Assembly (NCBI RefSeq): GCF_025370935.1
Contig: NC_133476.1
Coordinates: 21,090,801 to 21,154,800 of the forward strand
Direction: 5' to 3'
Source of the DNA: Choristoneura fumiferana
Lineage: Eukaryota; Arthropoda; Insecta; Lepidoptera; Tortricidae
Length of the DNA stretch: 64,000 nt
Shown in pieces: positions 9,511 to 20,363 of this stretch (positions are counted from its first letter, which is position 1; every line of letters begins with the position of its first letter). A program made the translations under genes and the position numbers. The notes under the pieces were generated by a model, which was given only the letters and a program-made list of their open reading frames with translations, did not search any database and had not been told where the DNA came from.

Positions 9511-10091
9511 TATGTGGTTATGGTTAAAACAGAGAGGCTTCAAAAATACGGATTCTTTTAATCTTCAAATCACGCATTTCACATGTATCCTCAAGCTCGC
9601 TATGACTTAGATGGACAAGTGCAAGTTGCAAGCCACTTCATTCTGTAAATGATTTAGCAGAAACTCTTCCTTCAATACACTTTGAAATAAAGAATATAAA
9701 CCCATTTGTGCAACATGCAATTAATTATTTTAATGTATTGCATGACTCTTACTGAGACCATGTCCTTTTTATTGTTTTGGTAAAAAAACACGATATCTCT
9801 GCTTTCTGTTATGTTTTCCTTTGCCGTGTTGATGTTGAAGGGCTAGAGGTTCGTATAATGATTTGTTGATGAGCAACTTGCAGTGGAAGATGAAGCTGAC
9901 TTGCACCAAGTCGCTTGTAAAGACTAGGATGCGTAAATACGCCGAATTCGGAAAATCTCGTTTGTATTTCATAGACGAAGGTACAAAGCATTTGGAAACA
10001 TTTCTGTAATGCTCCATTTCTACTCGAATACTGTCGGATCGTCTGAATCCATTGTAGGGATACTGTGATTCGAATTTACTCGTAAGGCAGT
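9511..10091. other. Anonymous DNA inside the inverted-arm unit
   Basis: 9769-10095 is open on the − strand for 108 codons, but the product has no recognisable motif and part of it covers the inner edge of the right inverted arm. I do not call it a gene. Confidence 0.45.
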
Positions 10092-10545
10092 CCAAATGTC
10101 AAGCCAAGGGTGGCCGAGAATTCAGATAACGTTGTCTAAGAACAGAGCCAAAAATAGTCGTCGAAAATATCCAATCGTGGTCAAATTATCGTGCAAAGGT
10201 CGTGGAGAATGTGGCAAATTCAAAAGCCCAGAGTTTGGGCTAAGTCGTAAAAAATTATCCAAACAAAAAACACACTGATCGCACCAAATCGCAAAGCAAA
10301 TAAAGGTTTTAGGTTAGATTCTACTTGACAGTTGACAGCAGTGACAGTTGACTTCGTTTTTTTTTAATGTTTCTACTAAAGTACTGAGCCTCAAAACGTT
10401 CTGCCATTCAATCTCACAAACGTCATATCGACCACTTAAAAAAATATTTCTAATTAATAAGAGGAAATAAAAATAAAAGAGCTGCAGTTCCTTGATTATT
10501 AAGACGTCGACTATCGAAGAAAAAATATAATTAGCGCCTCTCAAA
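10092..10545 (-). repeat. Right inverted arm, cut by assembly gap
   Basis: Reverse complement of the left arm (5686-6918 without the RTE). It carries the uninterrupted sequence '...agaatctaacctaaaacc...' at 10306-10323 (reversed), i.e. the pre-insertion state of the RTE target. Ends in 'cgcctctcaaa' directly at the N run, so its outer end is not seen. Confidence 0.8.
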
Positions 10546-10645
10546 NNNNNNNNNNNNNNNNNNNNNNNNNNNNNNNNNNNNNNNNNNNNNNNNNNNNNNN
10601 NNNNNNNNNNNNNNNNNNNNNNNNNNNNNNNNNNNNNNNNNNNNN
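10546..10645. other. Assembly gap (100 N)
   Basis: Exactly 100 undetermined bases, a conventional placeholder of unknown true length. The join across it, and therefore the distance between the two duplicate copies, should not be trusted. Confidence 0.99.
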
Positions 10646-11034
10646 TTAAAATAGGTACTTGCTCGTAAATAAAAAGTTTTTTTTTGGTTTTAAAAACATC
10701 CACATAAAAAAAATCGCAAACCCGCAAAATCGCTATCCAGATAAGTTCTATAAACCTGTATTATACTAAAGAAGCAAAGTATCACATTTTTTTTACTTAT
10801 AATTTCCCAGTGTAGTGAACCTGCCGCGGTAGGCTGTGGCGCCAGCAGTAAGTTTGTCATCGTAATCTTTACGATAGCCATCAAAAGTTAAGAATGGCCG
10901 TAAAGCGCGTAATGTAACTTTGTGTTGCAGGTATTGTCCTCGTTAACTTGTATAGTGGTTCAGCTGGGTACTATCACATTGTGTATAATATTGCTACTTT
11001 GAAAGAAGATAGAAATATTTTTTATTTCGGCATC
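10646..11034. other. Anonymous DNA after the gap
   Basis: AT-rich, no recognised feature. It does not match the sequence following duplication copy 2 (22729 onward). Confidence 0.5.
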
Positions 11035-11195
11035 AGCCTGTGACGTTGTCGTCGTACAGAAGCTGTAAATTGTTCGGGATAAAACTATCCTATGCCTTTC
11101 TCAGGTCCTCATCTTCATTTCAAATTTCATCTTGATCAGTTGAGTATTTTAAGCGTTTTAAAGATTAATAAAGAAACGAATGCACAAACAAATAA
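11035..11195 (-). mobile_element. Decayed Helitron-like fragment
   Basis: On +: 'gttcgggataaaactatcct', 'cctcatcttcatttcaaatt' and 'ttgatcagttgagta' follow the order seen in the reverse Helitron-like copies (7361-7585, 47183-47322). The terminal 'ctagctgttgcccgcg' is degraded. Confidence 0.4.
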
Positions 11196-11255
11196 AACAC
11201 TTTATGTGACTTACAAAACAAAATACCTATTTAACACAACTACATTTTTTAAGAC

Positions 11256-11567
11256 AGCCGTGGTGGCCTAGTGTGTTGACCTATCGCCTCTCAAGCAGAG
11301 GGTCGTGGAGTCCGAACCCCGGCTCGCCACCTCTGAGTTTTTCGAAATTCATGTGCGGAATTACATTTGAAATTTACCACGAGCTTTGCGGTGAAGGAAA
11401 ACATCGTGAGGAAACCTGCACAAACCTGCGAAGCGATTCAATGGTGCGTGCGAAGTTCCCAATCCGCACTGGGCCCGCGTGGGAACTATGGCCCAAGCCC
11501 TCTTGTTCTGAGAAGAGGCCTGTGCCCAGCAGTGGGACGTATATAGGCTGGGATGATGATGATGATG
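11256..11567 (+). mobile_element. tRNA-derived SINE with RTE-type tail, full length
   Basis: Head 'gccgtggtggcctagtgtg' (A-box-like) and 'gggtcgtggagtccgaaccc' (B-box-like). Body 'tttcgaaattcatgtgcgga', 'ggtgaaggaaaacatcgtga' and 'cactgggcccgcgtgggaac'. Tail 'aggcctgtgcccagcagtgg' then 'gatgatgatgatga'. Flanked by an imperfect duplication (11242-11255, 11568-11580; 'acatttttagaca' type). The tail resembles the 3' end of the RTE LINE at 5916-6682. It is not a tRNA gene. Confidence 0.85.
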
Positions 11568-11580
11568 ACATTTTTAGACA

Positions 11581-12349
11581 AATTCGCTATTTTAAATAAG
11601 GGATCGTTAATGCGGACCTAAATTATTTCCAAATATCCCTACATGATAATAAAGTTCATGATAATAATCCTTAATTCTATAATACATCATAGAAATTAAT
11701 GTCATCTCAACAACGGATTTGAATTTTTTATCTGTTTGATGTTTGATTAGTAATATTTTTTTATAATTTGTGTTATAAACAAAATACAATTTTTCCCAGA
11801 AACGACTTTTTGGTTTTAGCTAGCCTGTAAGATGCAACTTCAAGATTCGCTGCTTTGGTTTAACGACGAAAGTGCGATAATTACATAATTTTTTTTGCTA
11901 CATACATACACATATACATTACTCCTCTTTTACTCCCCTTTGGGCTCCACAGAAAACCAGCGTTACTGCACATAATGTGCGGCAACACATGCTGAGTGGA
12001 GACCTTTTTTGGTATCCTGTCGTGTCACCAAGTAACATAGTTTTAGTGCTAGTTTTAGTCTTAGTTTTAGGTGGTACTTATGGAGCCAAAATAAACCTTT
12101 CTATCTTCTTTCTTTCTCTGTGGATATCCGCAAAGAAACATCAAAATCAATCAATTACAAACACAATTTTATCTCAGCAATAACAAAAACTGTCTTGAAT
12201 CTAATAAGAATTTATTTGGATTCATAATGCAGGTGCCTGGCGGTGGGCCAGAAGCAATTAGTGGCAGTCGTTATCTAGACGCCATCTACATTCAGTATTG
12301 TTAACGACGAAGCTTGATTTTATTAACTTTTGGTTGTGCAACAACATTT
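11581..12349. other. Anonymous AT-rich DNA
   Basis: No recognised element. A short 'ttttagt' repetition lies at 12040-12070. Confidence 0.5.
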
Positions 12350-12898
12350 TTAGGGTTCCGTAGCCAAAATGGCAAAAACGGAAACCTTATAGCCATGTCT
12401 GTCTGTCTGTCTGTCTGTCCGTCCGCGGCTTTGCCCAGGGACTATCAATGCTAGAAAGCTGTAATTTTAGTAAACTATGCCGACAAAATGGTACTTACGA
12501 TAAAACAATTAAAAAAAAATTGTGCCCCCCATAGGCGTAAAGTGTTTTTTTTTCTCATCTAACCTTGTAGTGTGTGGTATCGTTGGATCGGTCTTTTAAA
12601 ACCATTAGGGGGTTGCTAAAACTATTTTTAGATTCAGTGATTTGTTTGCAAAATATTTAACTTTAAAGTGCAAATAATAAAATAGTATACTTAATTATCA
12701 AACTCACAAGGAAAACTATAACGGTTAAGTTTTAATGAGAATTATTAGTAGTTTAAGAGTAAATAGCAGCCTAAGGTATAAAATATACCTAAACTTGGAA
12801 TATTCCGTACAAAATACTAAATCCATAGAAAAATATTTTTCGTAATGGCTACGGGACCCTATTTCGGGCGTGTCCGACACGCTCTTGGCCGATTTTTA
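12350..12898 (+). mobile_element. Dispersed repeat family E, full length
   Basis: Starts 'agggttccgtagccaaaatg', then a TCTG microsatellite (12396-12420), 'cagggactatcaatgctaga', 'tatgccgacaaaatggta', 'agtttaagagtaaatagcag', and ends 'cgtgtccgacacgctcttgg'. Homologous copies at 36729-36926 (partial), 40555-41213, 45014-45656 (reverse) and 56484-56936. Near-terminal 'ttccgtagcca' and 'tggctacgg' are inverted, which suggests a DNA-type element. No protein encoded. Class uncertain. Confidence 0.8.
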
Positions 12899-13105
12899 AT
12901 ATTCAGAGAATGCTCTGTTTATAGAACAGATAACCGAGAGAGAAAAATCCTCGAGTGGAGACCATGAACTGAAAGAAGAAGTTGTGGCAAGCGTTCGCAA
13001 GCTGACAAGCTAGGTGAAGTGGCTAGTGGTCGTCCATTGTATCATTATACCGATTTCCACGACGAATCACCTTGAACGACTGTCATTGTACGACTTTCTT
13101 TCTCG
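12899..13105. other. Anonymous spacer
   Basis: No recognised feature in about 200 bases. Confidence 0.5.
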
Positions 13106-13742
13106 TCATCATCATCATTAATTTAAGAGCTTAGCTCTTGTCGGTGGAGTAATCGCCACTCTTTTCGGTTCTCTGCCATCGTTTTCAGCTCCTGATACGA
13201 CATGACATTGACTTGGCTTGATCTATAAATGACCGTCTCGGCCTTCCCCTGCCTCGCCTGCCTTCTATTCGCCCTTCCAAAATAGTTTTTATGTAGCTGT
13301 CATGTCGTATCAGATGCCCCAGCATATTCCCTCTCCTATTTTCAGTCGTCCTCAACAGCCGCCTTTCCTCTTCCACCAACTCTAAAACCTCCTCATTAGT
13401 TTCTCCTTTCAGTCCAGCTAATCCCTCCATTCTCCGCCAGCACCACATCTCAAACGCACTCAATCTGTCTCGGTCTCGCTCAGTCAGTGTCCAAGTCTCG
13501 CTCCCATATAATGCTATACTCCATGGTCCTTGAGATTTTGCCTTTAAAAATGTGTTTTTTATCATTGAATGCTTTCTTAGCCATGGCTATTCTTGTTTTC
13601 ACATCCGTGGTGCATTTGGTGTCACAGGTAATCACGCTGCCTAAATATCTAAAACTATTGACCTGCTCAATGGTAGAATTTCCTATGACTTGGGTATGCT
13701 TTGATGTTATCATAGCTCTTTCTCGATGATGATAATTTTCTA
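13106..13742 (-). pseudogene. RTE-like LINE, C-terminal reverse transcriptase remnant
   Basis: Two overlapping − strand frames give a LINE C-terminal region split by a frameshift near 13550. 13713-13480 has 'VNSFRYLGSVITCD' and 'TRIAMAKKAF'. 13565-13185 has 'ALYGSETWTLTERD', 'FEMWCWRRM' and 'GRRGRGRPRRSF'. The 3' side ends in a CATCAT run (13106-13119), the reverse of a GATGAT tail. Endonuclease and catalytic YADD region are missing. A second copy of the same family lies at 50020-50325 on +. Confidence 0.85.
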
Positions 13743-14439
13743 TTTACTTTATCGTACTTCGATTATTTGTGGAATTGCACCGTTTGATTCCTGATGGCCA
13801 TATAACTAATAATAGGAGGTAGGTAGGTATAATTTGTTATCATGTGTATTTTCTTCCGTAATCTATGTCGCCAGTTTATCGCCTCTCCTGCCTGTCAATG
13901 AGTTCACATTTTTCGTGTTTTCTAACTATAAGGTTTTGAATAAAGAAAAAATACTGTGACGTAAATTAATGTTTAGTTACTTTTTCAAAAACTATTTAAA
14001 ATAATATAAGATTTGTGCACAAAATTCAGGCTAAAGTATCCACGGACGGGTTGAAGCATTTTTGTTTTGGATACCATGTTAAGGTTGGATTGTCAAGTGA
14101 CTAGACTTTCAGCAATGATTTTTTTTAATATCTTTAATTTTATTTTAATTTTATTAAACACATGAATTCAGTTAAGGGTGGTGCTTTAGTGGTAATTGGA
14201 TCTGGGTAACATATTACGTATTATTTTATGCGGAAAAATAGGAGAACGGACTCTGCATACAAAATATATCGTACAGACGTATCTCTAGCGCAAGCTTGAT
14301 AGCAGAGAAAAAAACTGGCCAACTGCGAGTTGCACTCAGATGATTCCATACGTATCTATGAATATCCAGTGACGGCAGAGACCCTCTCCTTAACAAAACG
14401 TAGTACAACCACCTTCCATACCAATAATAATAATCTGCT
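13743..14439. other. Anonymous AT-rich DNA
   Basis: No recognised repeats or genes. Confidence 0.5.
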
Positions 14440-14600
14440 AGTAATAGAAGCTGATAACATGAAAATCGATACAAGCCACGTGTCCCGGTTATTATTTCCC
14501 TAATTGAGTCCCGGCTGGCAGCCCGCCAGGCGGGCTTTTCACTTCCCGGGATTAAGCCGTTGTATAATGCAAATGGAATGTCCATTGATTTTGGATTATT
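14440..14600. promoter_or_regulatory. Motif-dense unique block, candidate regulatory element
   Basis: Unlike its surroundings, it has balanced composition and no repeat homology. It contains 'cacgtg' (E-box, 14478-14483), 'atcgataca', 'taattga', a short palindrome 'agcccgccaggcgggct' and a perfect octamer 'atgcaaat' (POU-type) at 14567-14574. Motifs this short occur by chance, so function is only a guess. Confidence 0.25.
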
Positions 14601-14709
14601 GGACCACGGTCTTTAAAATCAGGTGGCGGGCTCGTAAGGCCGGGTTCGAGTCAAGCTTAAGGTCAATGTGGTTTATAGAAATTACTAGTAGCTGGAGCCG
14701 ACAGTTTAA

Positions 14710-14920
14710 AGCAGCGTTTCCACCAATAATGTGCGAGGATGTGTTGCGAGGGATGGGTTTTTCATTAACCAATAGAAACGCTTCATTTACACATCCTCGC
14801 ACAGCGCATCTCTGGTGGAAACAGCTGAGCGGAGCGAGGCGAGGTAAATGAAGCCTTTCTATTGGTCAATTAAAAACATATTCCTCCCAAAACATCCTCA
14901 CACATCCCTGGTGGAAACTG
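14710..14920. mobile_element. MITE-like inverted-repeat element (family H)
   Basis: Ends 'gcagcgtttccacca' and 'ctggtggaaactgatta' are inverted. The interior has two further inverted blocks ('aaccaatagaaacgcttcat' against 'gaagcctttctattggt'). Same family as 5011-5206 and 28264-28467. Confidence 0.75.
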
Positions 14921-14929
14921 ATTAATGGT

Positions 14930-15110
14930 TACTAGTTGTAGCCCGCCACTTTGCGTGCGTCGTCCATCATCATCTTAGCCTGGATAAGTTCTAGTTCCGG
15001 GCATAGACCTCCTCAATTAAAGGTCAATGTATTTATAGAAGTTTCTAGTATGGAACGATGGTTTTGTGGTTTGTAGTTGTAGCCCGCGACATGGCGCGAG
15101 TATGATTTGG
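14930..15110 (-). mobile_element. Two Helitron-like end fragments, partly duplicated
   Basis: 'agttgtagcccgccac' (14934-14949) and 'agttgtagcccgcgac' (about 15076-15091) resemble reverse Helitron 3' ends. The preceding sequences 'aaggtcaatgtggtttatag' (about 14660) and 'aaaggtcaatgtatttatag' (about 15020) are also repeated, so a small local duplication is involved. Confidence 0.4.
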
Positions 15111-15717
15111 TAATCGCTACCCGTGAGAGCTGGTAGATATTGTAGACAACGTCAAAACTGGTGCAACAATTCCAACCAAGCGTAAAACTCAACCTGAAAT
15201 AACGTTTCATAAGAATCTACAAGGGCCAACAATTTTCTGGAATAATTGACCTTGTTGGCCGTTAATACAAATTAAACTAGACCAAACGCTTGGCCGTAAA
15301 CCCCGCCTTTTGATATTTACCCGAAGCCAAAGAAATAATTTCAAGTATAAGCCCTCGCTTTAAAAAAACGCAATAAAGTACAATGAGGAGAGGAAATTTA
15401 TCCGTCTTGAGGGCCATGGTAATCCCTTTGCTCCGCGAAATATATTATAAGGCCGAGTTTGCATAATGCCCGGTTAATATCCGGCTGCACGCTTGTTTGT
15501 GGAGTTCTTTAACTTGCTCTTAAGCCACTACTAACAAGATGGCTAAGTGTTTGCAGCATTCAATTTTTAAGCGCAGTTTTGCGGGTCATAGTTTGCAAGA
15601 TTGGAAAGTTGGCGTGAACGCCAGCAGAAAATCGTTGACTGTGACGTGCAAATGACATCCCAAAACTAATATGTTCTCTAAAAAGTGCCGCCTTTTAGTA
15701 GTCGCAATGAAGCATCA
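15111..15717. other. Anonymous DNA
   Basis: No recognised feature. Mostly unique-looking sequence without an open frame of note. Confidence 0.5.
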
Positions 15718-16138
15718 AAAGGAGCGACCTCACTGCTGCTCAAAATACGGAGACGGTTCAGTACCAGCAGTAAGAGTGGTTTTATAGTGACGCTTTCGCC
15801 AGTGCGGTTGGTAAGCATCGTGGGCCACGAGCTTAGCGTCTCTTGGAGCGTTACATAATTTAACGTTCGTTTCGTTTGATCGTTTACATAGTTTTACGGT
15901 CCGCGCTTACCAACCGAGCTGGCGAAAGCGTCACTGTAAAACCACACTAAGACTCACGATTTTATCGCATGCCCTCCACACCGCTCCTCAAAATACACTG
16001 ATAGTGCGGAATCCAGTGACTTGCCGTAAATGTCATGGCTTTACCGCATGCTCTTTACGCAATGTCGTGACGTTTACGGCACGTCACTTCGATTCCGTAC
16101 CATCTCCGTATTTTTAGCAGTAGTGTGGTCGCTCCTTT
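15718..16138. mobile_element. Palindromic element containing a second palindromic element
   Basis: Outer arms: 'aaaggagcgacctcactgct' at 15718 and its complement ending 'gtggtcgctccttt' at 16138, continuing through 'aaatacggaga' and 'tctccgtattt'. A complete second inverted-repeat element (15775-15947) sits inside. The remaining interior has its own inverted pair 'agtgacttgccgtaaatgtc' and 'gacgtttacggcacgtcact'. Without the inner insertion the element is about 244 bases. Non-coding, MITE-like. Confidence 0.85.
15775..15947. mobile_element. Inner MITE with long inverted repeats
   Basis: 'agtggttttatagtgacgct' with 'ttcgccagtgcggttggtaa' at the left pairs with 'ttaccaaccgagctggcgaa' and 'agcgtcactgtaaaaccaca' at the right: arms of about 43 bases with a few mismatches. 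Flanked by 'taag' on both sides (15771-15774, 15948-15951), a likely 4-base target duplication. Confidence 0.85.
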
Positions 16139-16419
16139 AGTTTCCTTCAAATCACACAATCTTGTATATATGTATATCGTTCAAGTAGATCGTCTTAGTA
16201 ACGTTTATCAATCATCAATTGATATCATTGGTCAATCACGCGTGAAAATGTGCTTTCTCAGATATCAAACTTTGGGCTTTCAAGAAAAAAGCTTATACTT
16301 TCTTAAAAGGCTGGCAACGGACCAATGACTCTACTTGAGTAGTTGGTACTCATGGGCAGTTCCCATAAGATGACCCACTGACTCGTTTCTTCATAAAAAA
16401 CTATTCAACCTACTTTCAT
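16139..16419. other. Anonymous DNA before duplication copy 2
   Basis: No recognised feature. The duplication begins at 16420 with 'gtaatattagctcaaat'. Confidence 0.5.
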
Positions 16420-16624
16420 GTAATATTAGCTCAAATAAAAAGAGGGAACTGCAATGTGTAAAGACAAAGAATAGAATTAGTAGATCAAAAGAAAATAGTA
16501 ACAAAAACTTATTCTTTTCAAAACTTTATAAATCACCGATGACGAAATTCCTGTGCAGTCTTTTGGGAACACTAACAACACAACGGTATGTACGAGTATA
16601 ACCCAAATCACGTAGAGTCACGTA

Positions 16625-16887
16625 GTAGACGACCGGATGGCCAAGTGGTTGGAGAACCTGACTACGAAGCTTGAGGTCCCGGGTTCGATTCCCGGCCGGG
16701 CGGATATTTGTGTGAATAACACAAATGTTTGTTCTCGGGTCTTGGATGTTTAATATGTATTTAAGTATGTATTTATCTATATAATTATGTTTATCCGTTG
16801 CCTAGTATCCATAGTACAAGCTTTGCTTAGTTTGGGACTAGGTCAATTGGTGTCAAGTGTCTCATGATATTTATTATTTATTTATTT
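16625..16887 (+). mobile_element. Metulj-like tRNA-derived SINE, copy-2-specific
   Basis: Full-length copy with A box 'tggccaagtgg', B box 'ggttcgattcc', body 'tgttctcgggtcttggatgt' and 'gggactaggtcaattggtgt', and a TTTA-rich tail. Absent from copy 1, where 'aatcacgtatcaaggtg' is uninterrupted. 'acgta' occurs on both sides (16620-16624, 16888-16892). Inserted after the duplication, or segregating if the copies are alleles. Confidence 0.9.
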
Positions 16888-16937
16888 ACGTATCAAGGTG
16901 AAACCTTTATGCTACATGTCAAATTCAAATTACTTTA

Positions 16938-17088
16938 ATTTATTGAATCAGGCGTTACTTTGCGGAGGTCCATATCAATGAACTAAAAGAATTTCCTTGC
17001 TTGGTGGAGGAACTGCATGAACACGCATATTTTGCATAAGCTTAGCTATCGTAAGGTCGCGGGTGAGCAAGGAAATTCTTTTAGTTCA
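16938..17088 (-). mobile_element. Hairpin retroposon-like element (duplicate of 378-528)
   Basis: Same insertion as 378-528, flanked by 'tcaaattacttta' (16925-16937, 17089-17101). Its tail region 'ttgcggaggtccatatcaa' matches the 65-190 insertion better than copy 1's own version, so it retains a more ancestral sequence. Confidence 0.8.
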
Positions 17089-17603
17089 TCAAATTACTTT
17101 ATTTCGCATAAAATGTGGTGTATACAATGGTCTTATAAATAATTTGATCGCACACAATTTCTCCAACATCTGGCAAAATTTATGTTTATGCTCATTAACT
17201 AATATCTAAATAAATGATGTCATGTTGTCCTTTCATACATTTGCCACAGAAATTATAGCAAAATAATAATGAAATGGTTCCGTCCCGACCTCCCTGTACA
17301 TCGCTGGTAAACTAAAACACAGTGTAGCAACGTAGAATTTATATGGCCGCTGTGACCAGCTTCAAACTAAGCCCTGATCACTTGTTGCAGTTCGGTGCCC
17401 TATGCGATCATCGATACTCAATATAGTTCATGGTTGCGTTTTAAAATTGGGTGTTTTGAAGATGTATCACCGGTGACTTTTTTGTTACTCGTATTCATTT
17501 TACTTTTTAGTGTTTCAAAGTATAAATTATATCACTTTTTTGGTAAATGTACCTACTTGATTATGGAAATTAGACGCTTTTCCGTGAACTGACGTTTTTG
17601 CAG

Positions 17604-17872
17604 GTGGAAGGACCTTGTGCAAGGTCCGCCCGGATTGCTACCACCATCTTGCTCTAATCCTGCCGTGAAGCAGCAGTGCTTGCACTGTTGGGTTCGGCGT
17701 GGAGAGTAAGACAGCCGGTGAAATTACTGGCACTTGAGGTATCCCATCTTAGGCCTCTAGGTTGGCAACGCATCTGCAATTCCCTGGTTTGCAGATGTTT
17801 ATGGGCGTGGTGATCTCTTACCATCAGGAGACCACTTGTTCGTTTGCCATCCAGTCGTATAAAAAAAAAAAA
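17604..17872 (+). mobile_element. Non-LTR retrotransposon 3' tail, copy-2-specific
   Basis: Starts near 'aggtggaaggaccttgtgca' and ends 'ccagtcgtataaaaaaaa'. Missing from copy 1 between 1027 and 1032. No clean target duplication is visible and about 10 bases of host sequence differ at the left edge, so integration may have altered the junction. Confidence 0.85.
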
Positions 17873-17925
17873 CTTACTTGATTATTGTATTGCCGCCAGA
17901 GCTTTGTACCTAGATGTACAAAATT

Positions 17926-18010
17926 TACTACGAACTGCGGCCCAAGCCCTTTTATTCTGCAAGGAGGCCTGTGTCCTGCAGTAGGACGGATATCGGCCGA
18001 GATGATGAGG
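17926..18010 (+). repeat. 3' fragment of RTE-tailed SINE (duplicate of 1081-1165)
   Basis: Contains 'aaggaggcctgtgtcctgca' and 'gccgagatgatgagg', identical to copy 1. A truncated SINE tail without the tRNA-like head. Confidence 0.65.
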
Positions 18011-19780
18011 TATCAGTTGTTGTAAATGTATTGCTCCTGCTTATTACAAGCCACAACCTAAAATAAAACTTACTATTTTTAAAGAATGTTGCCAAAGTTG
18101 CACCTACAAGGTATCCCGCAGCTAACACAAACTAATTCGCATTATCGCCGAACGAAAAGCGGCTATCCGTCTTCATTACTCCCATTAAGCGTGGGAGGAC
18201 TTAATTTGGTCCGTTATTGCCCGCTCAATGCGTAATGAACACTGTTTTAATATATGTGCTGTGTTAAATCGGGCGCTCCTTTTCTAACCGTAGCGGATTT
18301 GTGCTCTGTTTCACTTTTGATTGTGGCGTTGATGCTAACTTATTTAGGTTTTGGGTACAGACACATTTGGTCAGTGCACGTAACAAATTTTAATTGTAAT
18401 AATAAGCAAGTATTGAACACCTAACAGTAAAAGACACGCGTTATAAAGTACCTAACTTAACGCGTAATTATGAAAATATTCGGCGACTTCAATTAAAATT
18501 CCTGAATTTTTTTAACTAAAAAATGTGTTCCGTAAAACTTGGTAAACCTACTGAAGTATTCTGGATTAATTTTAAAACAGTGTACAAACAGCAGCAAAAA
18601 TTCATTTACATAGTATGAAATATCGCATTTTTTTCCTCATCCGGCTATTAGCTTGCGGACTGGGGACACAAAGTTTTAAGGTCTATAAAACCTTTTGATA
18701 GGTAGTAAAGCGAGTGACAGACGGACAGCATGGAATAATAAAGATCTTGACAAAGGGCTACAAGTTGAGAATCATGCCGGAATGATAATAGAAAAGACGG
18801 TAAAATAACTGATTGAATTATGTGGGTAAGAGTTGCGAGCTATCAACTTGTTTAGTACAACATTAAGGAATGTACTGTAAATCTGAGTATTTGATAATAT
18901 AAAGCTTTTTTTGTTAATATATAACTTTCAGTTTGTAAATATGTTTTGCTAAGTCAGTAATTTGATTCTACTCTAGTTATATATGTGCTTGTCAGATTCT
19001 TCTCAATAGAGGTTTTTCCGAACCGGTGTTAGATATTTTTGACATTCATAAGTGCTTGACATAGCCTAAATTGAATGAAGATATTTTGACCTTGACAGGT
19101 AAAGTACAAGTTTTCAATTATCTAAATAATATGCAACCTGGCTAAGATATTTATTTGGCGTATGTTGCATTTGTAAACATTTCGACAGTGGAAAAGAAAA
19201 ATTATTAAATTACCCAAGTGCTTCTTTTGGGAAATTAATTTTAAGTGTTTTTCTTTAAAATTCATTTCTAAAAAGTAGCAATTATATACTAGGCACAGTA
19301 AAAGATTGATGTCAAAAAATGCAACCTGATTTAAAGTGTAAAGTACTCGTAATCGATCCTTCTTTCGATTCTGAACAAACTAAATACTTTAAGTTTTTCC
19401 GACATTTAATTAACACTTATATAAACTTGCAAAAATGTTCATTAAGCTAGGTACAGAAAGAGGATAAATCGCAGCTCGCAAAAACGGGCACAGAGCACCG
19501 TCAATAGTGACGCAGGTCAAGCCGACGACGGAAAAACTGACGGCGTACATGACGCATGGCCGCGGGAAAAACGGGGGATTTAACGCGTCATTCGTAGGCG
19601 AGATTTGGTTGTGGATCTGCGGGGTTGGGTAAGTTACGCGGTTCCTGTGTTTTTGCGTGTGAAGAGTAAAATTACTAAAGCGCTGGCTGGCACTATACGT
19701 AGACGTTGTAGCCTTTTACATTGTAAAAGAGCCCTTTGCTGATAGACTCACGTCTTAAATCGAGTTTACAATACACGACA

Positions 19781-20363
19781 TAAATAAATAAATAAAAATA
19801 TATATCATGGGACACGACACCAATTGACCTAGTCCCAAACTAAGCAAAGCATGTACTATGAATACTAGGCAACAGATAAACATACTTATTTAGATAAATA
19901 CATACTTAAATACATATTAAACATCCAAGACCCGAGAACAAACATTCGTATTATTCATGCAAATATCTGCCCCGGCCGAGAATCGAACAGGTGGTAGGAC
20001 CTTGTGCAAGGTCCGCCCGGATTGCTACCTCCATCTTGCTCGCTAATCCTGCCGTGAAGCAGCAGTGCTTGCACAGTTGTTTCGGCGTGGAGAGTAAGAC
20101 AGCCGGTAAAATTACTGGCACTTGAGGTATCCCATCTTAGGCCTCTAGGTTGGCAACGCATCTGCAATACCCCTGGTGTTGCAGATGTTTATGGGCGGTG
20201 GTGATCTCTAATCATCAGGAGACCCACTTGTTCGTTTGCCATCCAGTCGAATAAAAAAAAACATATTATTTCGTATATTCATACAAATATCTGCCCCGAC
20301 CGGAATCGAACCCGGGACCTCACCTTCGTAGTCAGGTTCTTTAACCACTTGGCCATCCGGTCG
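19781..20363 (-). mobile_element. Metulj-like SINE with nested LINE tail (duplicate)
   Basis: Copy 2 equivalent of 2961-3548, with the LINE tail at 19989-20261. The left flank 'ttcgtattattcatgcaaat' and right flank 'tcgtatattcatacaaatat' repeat the SINE sequence as in copy 1. The nesting therefore predates the duplication. Confidence 0.85.
19989..20261 (+). mobile_element. Non-LTR retrotransposon 3' tail nested in SINE (duplicate)
   Basis: Starts 'aggtggtaggaccttgtgca' and ends 'cagtcgaataaaaaaaa'. Nearly identical to 3171-3439. Confidence 0.85.

Larger units (their letters stand above)
5672..10545. mobile_element. Candidate large element with long inverted arms
   Basis: The left arm 5686-6918 (excluding the RTE insertion at 5916-6682) aligns with the reverse complement of 10092-10545 over roughly 450 bases. 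Shared landmarks are 'cttcgatagtcgacgtctta', 'actgcagctcttttattttt', 'gtggtcgatatgacgtttgt' and 'tgctttgcgatttggtgcga'. The left arm begins within about 15 bases of the duplication breakpoint at 5671, and the right arm runs into the assembly gap. The interior has no transposase, only other repeats. It could instead be two separate inverted copies of one dispersed repeat. Confidence 0.5.

Noticed and set aside
10314..10727. Open frame across the N run
   Set aside because: Undefined bases artificially extend the frame, and the arm is non-coding repeat.
16631..16705. tRNA-like sequence with A and B boxes (also 32400-32470, 59310-59350, 11262-11310)
   Set aside because: These are SINE heads followed by SINE bodies. 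The stems do not close as in functional tRNAs.
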